A stretch of 64,000 nt of DNA, from positions 298,165,614-298,229,613 of the forward strand of contig NC_073746.1 in the NCBI RefSeq assembly GCF_029784135.1, in the 5' to 3' direction. Shown here piece by piece: positions 8,984-21,214 of the stretch; position 1 is the first letter of the stretch; every line of letters begins with the position of its first letter. The translations under genes were made by a program, and so were the position numbers. This DNA is from Toxorhynchites rutilus septentrionalis (taxonomy: Eukaryota; Arthropoda; Insecta; Diptera; Culicidae). The notes beneath the pieces were generated by a model. The model was not told the DNA's origin. It did no database searches and saw nothing but the letters and a program-made list of their open reading frames with translations.

Positions 8984-11179
8984 GAGGGATACATAAATTG
9001 GTGTGCTCCAAACGCACACAGCACAACAAAGAAAAGTGTTCTCGGTGGAAAAAACTAAAAAGGTTTCAAACTACTCGTATTTCAGAAATTAGCGTAGAAT
9101 GTCCGTGGAGTGGAGCAGAGCAGGATCACGTGTGAGAGTACTTAGTCAGTATTGGTTGATTGTGCGGGGGAGTCTTTCACAGCTCACCTGTGGAATGGAG
9201 AACTCTCACAATCAAAGCACCGAACGCAGGGATTCTAGTACCTAAGGAAACAGTTTTACGTGTTGATTTTTTTTTTACAATTGGAACATTACGAATCGTA
9301 ATCGGCATTATATTCATCACATTCTAGTGATTCGGCTGTACAATTTACGAGCGATGAGTGTAAATAATTTTCGAACTTTCATTCAGAACCACAGTTTTAC
9401 TCAACTCGATCGGAATCTAATATTGAAGAATGTTATAGTTTTTAAGCGTTACCACAAACAGCAAATAATTACCAAACTTTTTTTAACTCTGGCGCGCACC
9501 GCAAATGGCCGCTTGTGAATCTGCTCTAAATGAGAGCATCTAAAATAAAAATAAGGGTTTAGTGACTTGACCATTCATTATTATATCCGAAATATCCATT
9601 AATTTCCAGTTTCCTGTCCAGATTTTCACGGTTTAAAGCTGTTTTTTGCCAGTATTCCGATTTGTGTTTCATTGACAGGAAAAATTCCTTATTTTTTAAA
9701 GATGCCTCGTGTTTATGTTTGGGAACCAAAACGGCAGAGAGATTCAGCGTTATTCCTCGATCAACGCTCATCGGTCACATCTCAGGTTTACTTCGAACCA
9801 GCAGCAGGAATTCGTCCGTCACCTGCTCGATCTTGAGAGTCGTTTTTATAAGATCCTTATTACCGTTATCTGTTGTGTGATTTTTCAATTAAAAAAACTT
9901 GAAACACCCTTTCAATAAGAAACAGATAATTGCTAGCCGAGAACCTTTTTTTCTGAAAATTCCGAACCATTCGCAAGTCTGAGGCTACATCAACAGCGAG
10001 AACTATGGGGTTCAAGAACCTTAGTGAACAGCTTTTTGTGCATTCGAAATACATTTTTTTTATCATTCAAAATCTTTGCAATCCAATTACGTATCATTTG
10101 CAAATATCCCCCTCCCCCCTCTCAAGGTATCCCATGAATAGTTTTTCAGTACTTTGAAATTTTTGTAAAATGTTTTCATTCGTTTTTCTCAAGGTGTCGG
10201 TTTTACCCCGAGGTGGTGTCCATTTTACCCGCACACTCCCATTCATTTCATCTAAAAACACCAGCTGATATATTCTATCCAAATTGGAGTTCTACTCAAT
10301 GAATGATCCACATATCTTTAGAATGGTTAATGTAGAGTTTAAGAGGTTTCGTAACGATTTGAATTCAAAGAAACATTGGGGTCTTGAAGATATGTGGAAA
10401 TCCCCAGGCTGTCGGTCTTTTCTCTGATTTTTCCTATTGCCAGTGTAAGTAGGCTGTGATATTATTGTTTTGCGATCTGCGGATGCACTATACAAAGGAG
10501 TAAGCGATTCTTACGATCGTCACGTCACGGCGTAAAAAAAGTGAAGTAAAACCTTATTTCGAACGTCATGTGCAGGGTTCTCAATAATGTTTTTCAAAAA
10601 ACTGGAAGATTGCTCTTAAAAAAACTGGAAGAAAACTGGATCCTGTAAAACCTATTTATTTCAAGAAAATCGGCTACGATTTATCTTAAATGATTTTTTT
10701 ACCCATTCCAATGCTTGAGAAATTGAATTTTTTTTTAACTTCGTGTAGTATTTATATGTAGTTCATAAAACTGTAACTATAATTATTTAATTGTGGGACA
10801 ATATATGAGGAACGGTTTTATTTGGACAAAACTTGAAGATTCTCGTATTTATCGCTCGTATAATCGCTGATAGAAGATCGTCGCAAAACTGCGTATAGTT
10901 GGATACCTCAAAAATGTATGGATTAGCATGAGATACGATATAAAATATCAAAGAAAAATGCAACTATAAACAACTTCCTACAACATTGTTTGAATACTCA
11001 AAAAAGCACATTCAATGCCGAAACAACACTGCTCAAGTATTACTTTGGTATTGAAATTATCGAATTTTGGTATTGAGAAGCTATTTCTCTCATTTTTTCT
11101 TGAATTATTCATTGTTAATTTACTTTTTAGGCTTGCCCAAACCAAATGTTGGTATCAATATCAAAATGAGGTATCCTTT
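8984..11179. other. EcKL 3' flank and AT-rich spacer, no gene seen
   Basis: Only short unsupported ORFs are present. AATAAA-like sequences at 9542-9552 could end the EcKL transcript. A run of 'aaaaaactggaaga' motifs occurs at about 10595-10640 and again at 13840-13930, suggesting that both ends of one old repeat flank 10.6-13.9 kb. No other structure is recognised. Confidence 0.4.
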
Positions 11180-11413
11180 CACGCGTTGAGCCCCGTGTCG
11201 GTCCCTAGGTCCCTACCTTTTGCTTTTCGTTAAAGAAACGTTGATCACTGGGAACGGATGTTTTATGACAGGTGACTGCTTTCTAGTCGAATGACACTTT
11301 CCCTTTTATACAATAAATATCTTTGTGAGCGGGGACCGACACTGATATTGGGGAAATGCTTTTCATATGGGCTGAATGGAAAGCGTAGCAAGAAAATATC
11401 AGGGCTCAACGTG
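11180..11413. mobile_element. Short TIR element, possibly a piggyBac-type MITE
   Basis: CACGCGTTGAGCCC at the left is inverted as AGGGCTCAACGTG at the right, with an inner inverted pair (GTGTCGGTCCC / GGGGACCGACAC). The right flank is TTAA (11414-11417), the piggyBac target. The left flank is TTTC, so one side has decayed or the assignment is wrong. There is no transposase. Confidence 0.45.
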
Positions 11414-12569
11414 TTAATATTTCATCTTGCTCGAGGAAGTATTTTTGAAAAAATAAGCATAGTATGCTTTCTTGCAAAATGTACACAACGATTCATACGG
11501 ATTTTATGCGAAGTATGCATTAGCTCTTTAGCAGAGGTTAGATTATGCATTAAATTATGATATTTAGAACTAAAATTCATTTGAGTGATCATCAGAATCT
11601 AATATCTATATGATGTAAACGAAGGCAGGGTTACTTGCATATTATAACCATATCAATTAAAGTCAATGGAGACCATTTACTTCATGACCTTCTGAACTTT
11701 AAAAGGATTTCGAAATCCTGTAATCTGTAAAATCTGTTGTTCATATAAACTCAAAGCCAGCGTAGCACGCGAGCTCTATGAACTATTTTGGGTAAGTTTT
11801 CTTGCTATGAATATTGTACCAGTCGTGGATGAAATGGTAGAACAATTGGTCTGAACTTCAGAATGGTTTGGAGGACCTAGAACATCTGATATTTAGATAA
11901 ATTGAAACACAGTGTAGCACGTTGCTTCTTGGGCTGGATGTTAAATGAACAACAACAATGAACACCTCAAAGTCACATGACCCAGGTCACCGTATCGCCG
12001 AAGGCGATTGCCCAGACGTGAGAGGTTCATTTTGGAGTAAAATACTCAATGAATTACAAATGGTGCAGTGTTCATTGAAATATATGTCAAAGCTTGTGTT
12101 TTCTGCAAAGGCTCTATGTATTCAATGTGTTTCATGAATATATATTTCTTTTGTTTTAAAAATTTTCATTCCTTGTTACAAATATGTACAGGAAATAATT
12201 TGGTTCATTTTTATAAACGTTTTCCTCTTATTATAATTGATGAAAAATAATATCACAGGGATAAGAAAACAAATAAAAATATATTTTCAAATCTGTTTTT
12301 GCATAGTCCCTTTGCATTAATATGATTGTTATTTCAATTGTTTTGATTTCGCATCCGTGTTTTGATTCCGCATTCGTTTTTTCACTTAGTGTCCGGTGCT
12401 GACTTTAGCGTAATTATTGCTAAAAATTTATCGGAAGGTTGACTATTCTTTATAACATTACAGTGAACATTAATTTTATAGTCACCTCACATAAAAGCCA
12501 TCAAGGTAAGATATATTTATTATCGCATTTAAATAATTTTAAAAGCTAAATTTTGTTCACAGACAATGA

Positions 12570-12824
12570 GCCGATAAAAATGATAGAGCTGTCAAGGATC
12601 TTGTAATTCCACTGTCCGAAACTGCGCTGTTATCGTTTGGATTCTCACTGGATGAGCCCGGTGAGCACGCATCTCGCATCTACCTTAGGGTCAAGCTGGG
12701 TCTTGAAATGGATAAAGACGAAGGTATGAGCACAGATGATACTCCATCCGCAACTACTGATGAAGATGCTCCTCCACTAGTGGATGACACCGAGAATGCC
12801 TCACACATGGAAGAAGTTGATTAA
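12570..12824 (+). pseudogene. Hsp90 (Hsp83-like) C-terminal fragment
   Basis: The frame ending at TAA 12822-12824 reads [32 protein letters not shown], an acidic linker ([13 protein letters not shown]) and finally MEEVD. This is the end of cytosolic Hsp90, including the dimerisation helices and the C-terminal EEVD that docks TPR co-chaperones. About 84 residues are recognisable. Upstream, an in-frame TGA (12567-12569) and loss of similarity end it. A GTAAGA donor-like site (12506) and CAG (12560-12562) frame a 57-bp pseudo-intron candidate, but the sequence before it does not read as Hsp90. Substitutions at normally conserved positions (IPLSE for ILLFE, SFGF for SSGF) fit a decaying fragment or retrocopy more than a working gene. 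Confidence 0.72.
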
Positions 12825-13138
12825 ACATATACGGTTTTTAACTACTTAAGTAGCTTTTCGTAATTTTTGAAAGTCTGATTTGTGTTTTTGAAGAAAGGAA
12901 ACGATATTCTGAATTGAGTTTCGCGTATCAGTTAGGGTCAACTATTGTAAACTTACATTTTAATTTTGTAACGCGTTATAGCGGCTGCAGAAGTTGTATA
13001 TTCTTGTCATTAGTAATAGCATACCAAATACTTGAACTGACTACATGTTAATAATAAATATAAATCATTTCAAAATTCACAGTTTAACTGGATTGCATTC
13101 GAAATTGCCTATTTTTTTCCGAAAATTTTCATAAAGTA

Positions 13139-13258
13139 GATGATGAATTCATCTTTGAATCTGCAGTAGCTATTGCCCGTTTGGAACGGCGAATTATTAG
13201 AGAACGTTCAAATCCTTTGCAAATGCCTAATTCTATTTTTGGCTACCATTGCTGGTAC
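13139..13258 (+). pseudogene. PIF/Harbinger transposase N-terminal scrap
   Basis: One frame reads DDEFIFESAVAIARLERRI, then RERSNPLQMPNSIF, then a stop. The RDRSNPLxLP-like block is characteristic of the region before the DDE domain in Harbinger/HARBI1-like transposases. Nothing of the catalytic domain follows. The assignment is by motif only. Confidence 0.4.
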
Positions 13259-13259
13259 T

Positions 13260-14166
13260 AGTCGATAACGAATGAGGATACGACTTCAAAAGTCACAAAA
13301 TGGCATGTTTTTCCACTGCAATCGCCCACGGGAATTGAGTGAGTGTTCATGAGAGTTCACTCAAGGTCAAAATCTCACAGCCGCCTTCGGGAATTGAGTG
13401 AGGCAATTTTTCCGAGCTGTCACTTCACATTCGCGCATTAGAATCAGTCCCCCTGTTTTTGAAGTAGTTTGATAAGTTTCCAGCATTCGGGAAAGCTCTT
13501 CGTTTTGGCATTTTCGACAAAACATCGACGAATTGAACGAAATGAAAAGAACTAAATTACAACCTCGCCTGTCGCAGAAGTCCATGAGTTAGATGAAACA
13601 CGACTGAAAAACAGTATACTTTCACCACACGCACTGCGCGCTAACTGTATTGAATTTGGAAGTAATGTAAGAATGTAAGGAAAGAGAGATCGATCCAAGG
13701 TCGAACGATAAATGTCAAAAAATAAAATTACTCAATGGATAGGAAGATGGAGGGAGAGACAATATTTATCATTGTAAATTTATTTTATAAAAATTGGTTG
13801 AAACTAAAGCACACATATAAAAAAACGGGATAAAACTGGACGATATTAAAAAAACTGGAAGATTTTAGAGTTCAACTGGATGACTGGATCAAGTAAAAAA
13901 AAACTGGAAGAATCCAGTTTAAACTGGAACATTGGCAACGCTGATGATGTGAGTGAGGAAATGTGGAAGAGTTCATCGAAGTGGCAACTTGACATCACGG
14001 ATGATCTCGGTGATTTTATGATTGTCACGTCACTACCCCGACACCAAAAAAGTTTACATCGTTCGTGGATTTTTGACACATGTGTACAGGAATCACTTCA
14101 CACCTCATGGAGTTCATTTTGTCACGAAAAGATGGTAACAGATCGAAAAGGCTGACATTTCATGTA
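13260..14166. other. Spacer with ACTGGAAGA-type simple repeats
   Basis: The stretch 13830-13935 is built from 'aaaaaactgga' variants. A 91-codon ORF (13880-14155) begins inside this repeat and matches no family I know, so I do not call it a gene. Confidence 0.35.
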
Positions 14167-14738
14167 CCGTTTTGTTTCAAATTCCGAACACTTCATTTTT
14201 AAATGTAAATTTACTGAACTTTAATGTTATAAATAATTGAATCATAAATACCTAGGCATTCTTTGTGGTATAGGCTTCATTTTAACATTATTTACAGGTA
14301 TCGATACCGCCTATAACTTATAATACTAAGCATTTGCAGAAAAGTGACTGTCAAAACCAGCGATAAAATATAAATTCGGAATTTGAATCATGTTCCGAAA
14401 CACAAAATCCAAATTTTTGGGAGTATAGTATTTTTCCAACGAAAAAATAGCTAATTGGCTTTAATTTGATATGTGGATCATCAGAATCGGTCTAGTAGCT
14501 CAAAAGTTATGATTTAAAAAAAAAATGCATTTTTGCTGTTCGGAATTTGAGACAAATGTGATCAAACATATTTTTTAGTTTTTCACCATGAATATGTGTT
14601 TGTAAATAAATTTTATGGTGGAAAAATGGAAGGAAAGGCTCTATTGTTATTAATTTCGCGAAAAAGTACCATTTTGAGTAATGAGACACTGTTTAATGAC
14701 TGACAATACTTAAGTGTTCGGAATTTGAGACAAAACGG
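14167..14738. mobile_element. TA-flanked MITE (CCGTTTTG TIR family), complete
   Basis: The TIRs read CCGTTTTGTYTCAAATTCCG at both ends, continuing to about 27 bases, and are flanked by TA (14165-14166, 14739-14740). The 572-bp interior has no ORF and itself repeats the 'ttcggaatttgagacaaa' motif internally (14539-14558). The ends and TA target fit a Tc1/mariner-type non-autonomous element. A partial relative lies at 54452-54697. Confidence 0.75.
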
Positions 14739-15329
14739 TAAGTGGGATGTGTAAATAACGATCCTTATAAGGACCATAGCGATTTCCATATACATCAAGC
14801 ATTTCTGAGTTATAAGTTTTGCTGTATATCATATTAAAATATGAAACACCACGTTTCTCCATTGATTGAAAGAGCCTTGATGTGGAGAAGCATGTTTTTC
14901 TAGTAAACCGTGTCCTTATATGGTGAAAAGCAGTGTTGCCCTCACTACAGAATAATTTGTATTTCTACAAATTTTTCAGACTTTTTCGAACCAAGAATCT
15001 GTAGTTACAGATCGCAGAATTTATTGGTTTAACACAGATTTCTTTTTTAACTCTTTTAATATTCAATTGTGGAACCTAATGTGAAAAAATGCGAAAGTCT
15101 GCATCTTCTATGCTTCTGTTATCGTCAAAATGAATAAAACGTTTTTTTTATAAAAATACTATGAATGTCGAAGAGTTATTAAATTATTAAGGTTTAGGAA
15201 ATGTAAAATACGCCAGAAAGAACCACATAATTTTGACGCAGGACTACGTCTAACAGAACTATATGGGGGGTAAAATGAAAATTTTAACAATGAACATGCA
15301 CGAAGTAATGAAAGATCCCGAACGCTTAC

Positions 15330-15420
15330 AACTCTCCCATTTCTTAATGGATTGCAAACAAACTGATTTTTGTTTGAGGGGATTGCAAAGTAAACTGATT
15401 TTTGTTTGAGGGGGGATCGC
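15330..15420. repeat. 33-bp tandem duplication inside dispersed repeat
   Basis: 'ttgcaaacaaactgattttt' plus 'gtttgagggg' occurs twice in a row (about 15352-15380 and 15384-15413). It sits downstream of a GACGCAGGACTACGTC block (15239-15254), so this is probably a relic of the GACGTAG repeat superfamily described for 29.8-51.8 kb. Confidence 0.4.
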
Positions 15421-15880
15421 TTGTGTGGATTCAGGAATGTTTTGGGACTTATTGTCCCCAACTTTCTGATCGATAGTTCAATTTTCACGAATTCATGCAT
15501 TGTTTTCGGATTAAAAGTGGCATCACAGGACAACACATTGCAAACCGTATGGGAGGAAGAAATTTTCCAATAGTGAGAGCTGTGATCATCGGTTAAAACT
15601 GAAGGTGAAAACCCGTTCCATCACGATTGCTATAGTTGCCGTCTACAATCGATTCTGGATTTTCTGTTGTCTTTCTGCGAAAGGTCCAAAATCCATTTTT
15701 TTGGAGTATAGATTGTTAGGAGTATAGCTAATTGGCTTTAAGTTGATATATTGATCATCCGAATCGGTCTAGTAGGTCAAAAGTTATGATTTAAAAAAAC
15801 ATAATGTATTTTTGAACTTTATCTCTGAAAATCTGAAAAAAATTGCGTCTGGTATGTGTCAAGCAAAAATGCCTCAATCT

Positions 15881-16062
15881 TCTTTATGCATAAAAGAAGG
15901 ATTTTCCCACGTACGTGTGAAATATCATCACGGGAGAACGACTGATCAGATCTACGCCAACCATATATCTTGCGAGTTCATCTTCACCCAGATTACAATG
16001 ATAGATTACTCTGGAAAATGTTTGAGATGATTAGAAAAATTCGAAAAAATTGACTATACATA
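15881..16062 (+). repeat. Extra Helitron 5' end, tandem to the next one
   Basis: This begins TCTTTATGCATAAAAGAAGG and matches 16063-16215 almost base for base (shared 'atatcatcacgggagaacg', 'ctgatcagatct', 'tgtttgagatgattag'). Tandem 5' ends are a known pattern for Helitrons, whose end recognition can fail or slip. Confidence 0.55.
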
Positions 16063-16623
16063 TCTTTATATATAAAAGAAGGACTTTCCCTCGTACGTGT
16101 AAAATATCATCACGGGAGAACGGCTGATCAGATCTGCGTCATCCGTATATTTTGCGAGTTTATCTTCACCCAAATTACAATCATAGATTACTTTGGAAAA
16201 TATTTGAGATGATTAGGGAAAAATGACTATGCATATATTCATGTGTAAAAAAGAATATTTAAAATAAAAAAGGAAAATTCGGAAATAAGAGGTACTCATA
16301 TGTATGTTTCGCAGTGAAAATCATCATTTGGATTTACAGACCTGAACGATTACATACAAACTTGAAATCTATTCGTTATTTTTCTGGTACAGTTGAATTT
16401 CACTCGTTGGGCTATCTTTAGTTGGGCTTCGATTTAGTTGGGCTCCCGTTCGTTGGGCTATAGCCCAACTAAATCGAAGACAAACGTCAATTCTGACAAC
16501 GTAAAATTTTTTTCGAGGGGCTCGTGGATGGTGTTTTTAGGTTTAAAATAAATTTTAAATGAATCATTTAAATAAATAAAATCGAATATTATTCAACAAA
16601 AACAATATTTATTTTAAACGTTT

Positions 16624-18382
16624 CAAACAAAATTAAACAAACCACGTAAATTCATTTTCAACAAAATGGTAGAGTTCTTCAACATGCTCGTTTTAGCCAT
16701 TCAACTTCAGTGATTTTCGAACGTAGCGCGTTCAAACGGCATACTTCTGCAACATCATGCTTCATATAGCGAACTAGGCAATCAATTGACTCGATTGCAT
16801 CGCCAAAATCAGGATCTCCGGTACTAGTAATGGAAGTATCAAACGAATTACTTCCATCTTCTGTGTCTACCAACCATTCTTCTTGCATTTCAGGTTGATC
16901 ATTCTTGAGAACTGATGACAAAATCTCGTCATCAGAGAACGCTTCACTGGTTACCCAATCTGGATTATGATCAGCATCATACACCTGATCTTTGATCCAC
17001 AGATCAATATCTTGCTCAGATGTTTTTGTTCCTGCCAAACTGTCAATCCTGGACACAAGCGCTTTGAAGTCATCATCGGCCGCTTTCGAGTCTACATTAA
17101 CAGCATCCTCCGGCAAACCATCGATCAATTTCTTCCACGAATTACGTATAGTTTTGTCAGATATCTCCTCCCAAGAGGTTGCCAACCACGAAATACACTG
17201 TTGAAGATTAATCTTCTTCAATCGTTCTTCGAAACTAAAGAGGAAAGTACATAAATAAAACCTCAAATAGAATTTGAATTTAAATTTTGAAAAAGCACAG
17301 ACGAAAAACTATCGTGCGCATAGTTTTGTGTTTATATTTGGAATTAATTACAAAAAATTAATGTTTAATATTTGGAAATTTACCTTAAGTGTTCGTTTTC
17401 CAGAATTAATGCGAGCATCAGTTTTCTTTTATACTTTCGCTTGATTGCATTGATGACCGCTTGGTCCATCGGCTGGCATTCAGCAGTTACATTTGGTGGG
17501 AAGTAGATCACTTGAATCAGTCCATCGTCACTCTGTAGAGATTCGTCAACGTCATAATGACTGGTGCAATTATCAAGAACCAGCAATGCCTTTGGCTCCA
17601 ATCCTCTCTCGGCCGAAAATTTTCGAACAGCGGGGACAAACTCTTCGTGGAACCATTGACGGAACAACAGTCTGGTCATCCAAGCCTTTTTGGAATGATT
17701 ATATGAAACGGGAAGTTCTTCGATGTTGATTCCTCGTGGTTTTGCAGCAGTGCAAATGAAATACAACGGAAGCTTTAGGGAACCATCTATGTTGGAGCAA
17801 GGCAGAAACGTATACCTTGTCTTGTTTTGCTTCCGTCCGCTTGCCACGGTCTCATCACAGGTAACGACAGAGCGTGTGGCTAGGAGCTTGATGAACAAGG
17901 CAGATTCATCTGCATTAAAGACTTGGGATAGTGATAGCTGCATTTCCTGAATCTTCTTCTGTAGAACCTTCTTGAAATTTAGGTACGCTTCAACGTTTAC
18001 CGATGCCTTTTCTCCTGTTACGGCTTTCACGCGCAATCCAAACCGCTGCTTAAAACGATGCATCCAGCCATCCGAAGCAGAAAAACCGTGCACCGCATAG
18101 AGCCCCCGGTCCTGGAACATCTTAAACAGCAGCTCCGCCTTTGCTTTAAGAATATCCACTGTCAACAAAATGTTGGACTGCCGCTGCTGTAAAATCCAGA
18201 TGTAAAGAGCTTCTTCCAGCAAAGGGAACGTCTGCTCTTTCAATGTTTTTCGATTATTTTCACCATATTCCTTGAACTTGTCCACCGCCTCACGAATTGT
18301 TCTTTCTTTTGGATTATTCTCGTGACCGTAGAAGATCCTACGCCGTACTTCTTCCCAAGAAAGTCATGCGTACCACCTCCTG
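16624..18382. repeat. Tandem duplication unit 1 (1,759 bp)
   Basis: This unit and the next (18383-20141) appear identical base for base where I compared them, and their encoded proteins are identical over 301 and 195 residues. The junction shares one base (C) of microhomology. Unit 1 is the downstream copy with respect to transposase transcription and lacks the transposase N-terminus. Confidence 0.9.
16679..18382 (-). pseudogene. Tigger transposase, second (downstream) partial copy
   Basis: This repeats the CENPB-type second DNA-binding domain, the DDE domain and the C-terminal exon, with an intron at 17235-17383 (GTAAAT...CTTTAG). It lacks the first about 33 residues because the duplication unit starts inside them, so it has no native start codon; the first downstream Met is at 18285. 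The catalytic residues match those of the upstream copy. It could only be expressed by read-through or an unusual start. Confidence 0.8.
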
Positions 18383-20141
18383 CAAACAAAATTAAACAAA
18401 CCACGTAAATTCATTTTCAACAAAATGGTAGAGTTCTTCAACATGCTCGTTTTAGCCATTCAACTTCAGTGATTTTCGAACGTAGCGCGTTCAAACGGCA
18501 TACTTCTGCAACATCATGCTTCATATAGCGAACTAGGCAATCAATTGACTCGATTGCATCGCCAAAATCAGGATCTCCGGTACTAGTAATGGAAGTATCA
18601 AACGAATTACTTCCATCTTCTGTGTCTACCAACCATTCTTCTTGCATTTCAGGTTGATCATTCTTGAGAACTGATGACAAAATCTCGTCATCAGAGAACG
18701 CTTCACTGGTTACCCAATCTGGATTATGATCAGCATCATACACCTGATCTTTGATCCACAGATCAATATCTTGCTCAGATGTTTTTGTTCCTGCCAAACT
18801 GTCAATCCTGGACACAAGCGCTTTGAAGTCATCATCGGCCGCTTTCGAGTCTACATTAACAGCATCCTCCGGCAAACCATCGATCAATTTCTTCCACGAA
18901 TTACGTATAGTTTTGTCAGATATCTCCTCCCAAGAGGTTGCCAACCACGAAATACACTGTTGAAGATTAATCTTCTTCAATCGTTCTTCGAAACTAAAGA
19001 GGAAAGTACATAAATAAAACCTCAAATAGAATTTGAATTTAAATTTTGAAAAAGCACAGACGAAAAACTATCGTGCGCATAGTTTTGTGTTTATATTTGG
19101 AATTAATTACAAAAAATTAATGTTTAATATTTGGAAATTTACCTTAAGTGTTCGTTTTCCAGAATTAATGCGAGCATCAGTTTTCTTTTATACTTTCGCT
19201 TGATTGCATTGATGACCGCTTGGTCCATCGGCTGGCATTCAGCAGTTACATTTGGTGGGAAGTAGATCACTTGAATCAGTCCATCGTCACTCTGTAGAGA
19301 TTCGTCAACGTCATAATGACTGGTGCAATTATCAAGAACCAGCAATGCCTTTGGCTCCAATCCTCTCTCGGCCGAAAATTTTCGAACAGCGGGGACAAAC
19401 TCTTCGTGGAACCATTGACGGAACAACAGTCTGGTCATCCAAGCCTTTTTGGAATGATTATATGAAACGGGAAGTTCTTCGATGTTGATTCCTCGTGGTT
19501 TTGCAGCAGTGCAAATGAAATACAACGGAAGCTTTAGGGAACCATCTATGTTGGAGCAAGGCAGAAACGTATACCTTGTCTTGTTTTGCTTCCGTCCGCT
19601 TGCCACGGTCTCATCACAGGTAACGACAGAGCGTGTGGCTAGGAGCTTGATGAACAAGGCAGATTCATCTGCATTAAAGACTTGGGATAGTGATAGCTGC
19701 ATTTCCTGAATCTTCTTCTGTAGAACCTTCTTGAAATTTAGGTACGCTTCAACGTTTACCGATGCCTTTTCTCCTGTTACGGCTTTCACGCGCAATCCAA
19801 ACCGCTGCTTAAAACGATGCATCCAGCCATCCGAAGCAGAAAAACCGTGCACCGCATAGAGCCCCCGGTCCTGGAACATCTTAAACAGCAGCTCCGCCTT
19901 TGCTTTAAGAATATCCACTGTCAACAAAATGTTGGACTGCCGCTGCTGTAAAATCCAGATGTAAAGAGCTTCTTCCAGCAAAGGGAACGTCTGCTCTTTC
20001 AATGTTTTTCGATTATTTTCACCATATTCCTTGAACTTGTCCACCGCCTCACGAATTGTTCTTTCTTTTGGATTATTCTCGTGACCGTAGAAGATCCTAC
20101 GCCGTACTTCTTCCCAAGAAAGTCATGCGTACCACCTCCTG
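18383..20141. repeat. Tandem duplication unit 2 (1,759 bp)
   Basis: Identical partner of 16624-18382, directly adjacent and in the same orientation. It connects to the unique 5' end of the transposase gene at 20142. Confidence 0.9.
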
Positions 20142-20241
20142 CTTCAAAATCTTCAATTATGCGAACCTTCTCCACCAGCGTCAGGAAATTGCTCCTCCGT
20201 TTCCGGTTAACGTTCGTACTGGATCCTTGTAAACCATCCAT
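18438..20241 (-). pseudogene. Tigger/pogo transposase (upstream copy), one frameshift
   Basis: The gene starts at ATG 20241. The N-terminal CENPB/psq helix-turn-helix is visible (LTLVEKVRIIEDF, KKYGVGSSTVTRI). A one-base loss in the A-rich stretch near 20065-20085 throws the frame. After it come the HTH_CENPB domain (KFKEYGENNRKTLKEQTF, ALYIWILQQRQ) and the DDE domain with FNADES, LVLDNCTSH and CQPMDQAV (three catalytic Asp, the last two 35 residues apart). The first exon ends at 19143 on a GTAAAT donor. The 149-bp intron (18994-19142) ends in CTTTAG, and the second exon (18993-18438) resumes with SFEERLKKINLQQCISWL and an acidic tail. Without the frameshift this would be about 550 residues. 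Confidence 0.82.
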
Positions 20242-20576
20242 TTTGAGCCTGGCGATCGAAATGTACGTATATTAAATCTACGCTAATTTTAATATCAAAC
20301 TTCATTAAGAACTTACCAATTAATCCAACCTAGAACGAAACTCAACCACGAATGAAATAAACGTCAGTGGTGTGAAAACTTTTCTGCGTTTCCCATAACA
20401 ACAAACAATCGGTGTGACCCTCGATCGATTTTCGACTTTGACAGTTAAGCCCAACGAGTGAAAGTCTTTCACAAATTGGGCTAAGAGCTTAGTGCAACGA
20501 GTGAAATTCGACTGTAACCAAAAATATTCTCCAGAAATAAATTATATGGCAGAACAACGTTTGCCGGGTCAGCTAG

Positions 20577-21214
20577 TAATTCTATAAAATGCTTTAAAAC
20601 ATACCGTTTTCTTCATAAGCACACTTAACAGACTTGTGTGTTTACTATTATAATATTGGTTTCACGGAACATGTACCGATTCACCACTCAAACACTAAGT
20701 TTCTAGCGAGTAAATAATAAATCGACGCTCGTCGCCATAAAATGGGCACACATATTTAAGGATAATTTAAAACACTACAATAATTATTATAATTGTCTAA
20801 TAGTCAATAAGCTAGAGAGTGGCCGTCTTACCGCGCCTGAACTTCAATGTCCATTTCAAAAAATAAATTTCATGTATCTTTTGACATTATGACATCATAA
20901 TATTTTTTTTTACTATCAATGTGTACTGAATTATCGTATATTGTAGCACATTTTTTCGAATGAATCGAATATTGGTAAATAACCCAACGATTAATGCATA
21001 ATTTATGAAATGAAAAAAATAGACATCGCTATTCAAGGCGAATGAGTTGCTGGTACAGAGATGCCAGGATTGAAGACATGTCTTCATTTTGAAGACATTT
21101 GACTTACTGTGAAGATATTTGATGTCATGAAGACATTATGAAATTTTGTGAAGACATTTCAGTATGGTATGGCTTTTGTCTCAGTGCTTCAAACTTTTCC
21201 AAGCAGACAATCTA
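20577..21214. other. Spacer; degenerate GAAGACAT repeats at 21058-21160
   Basis: No gene is seen. The last 100 bases begin CAGAGATGCCAG, like the ends of the Harbinger-type elements at 34731 and 36059, and contain five GAAGAYAT copies at irregular spacing. It may be a MITE end interrupted by the DD41D element that follows. Confidence 0.4.

Larger units (their letters stand above)
16390..20514 (-). mobile_element. Tigger/pogo-like DNA transposon with internal duplication
   Basis: Its ends are CAGTTGAATTTCACTCGTTG and the inverted form with one difference (CAGTCGAATTTCACTCG), each flanked by TA (16388-16389, 20515-20516), typical of pogo/Tigger. Inside, GTTGGGCT motifs recur near both termini as subterminal repeats. 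The transposase gene runs on the minus strand, and most of it is present twice in tandem. Confidence 0.85.
16063..20576 (+). mobile_element. Short non-autonomous Helitron, split by a Tigger insertion
   Basis: The 5' end is A|TC (16063-16064, TCTTTATATATAAAAG) and the 3' end is CTAG|T (20573-20576) preceded by a hairpin-forming GGCAGAACAACGTTTGCC, as expected of Helitrons (TC...CTRR inserted between A and T, no target duplication). Removing the Tigger at 16390-20514 leaves about 390 bp, close to the 381-bp copy at 56899-57279. No Rep/helicase is encoded, so it depends on another element. Confidence 0.62.
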
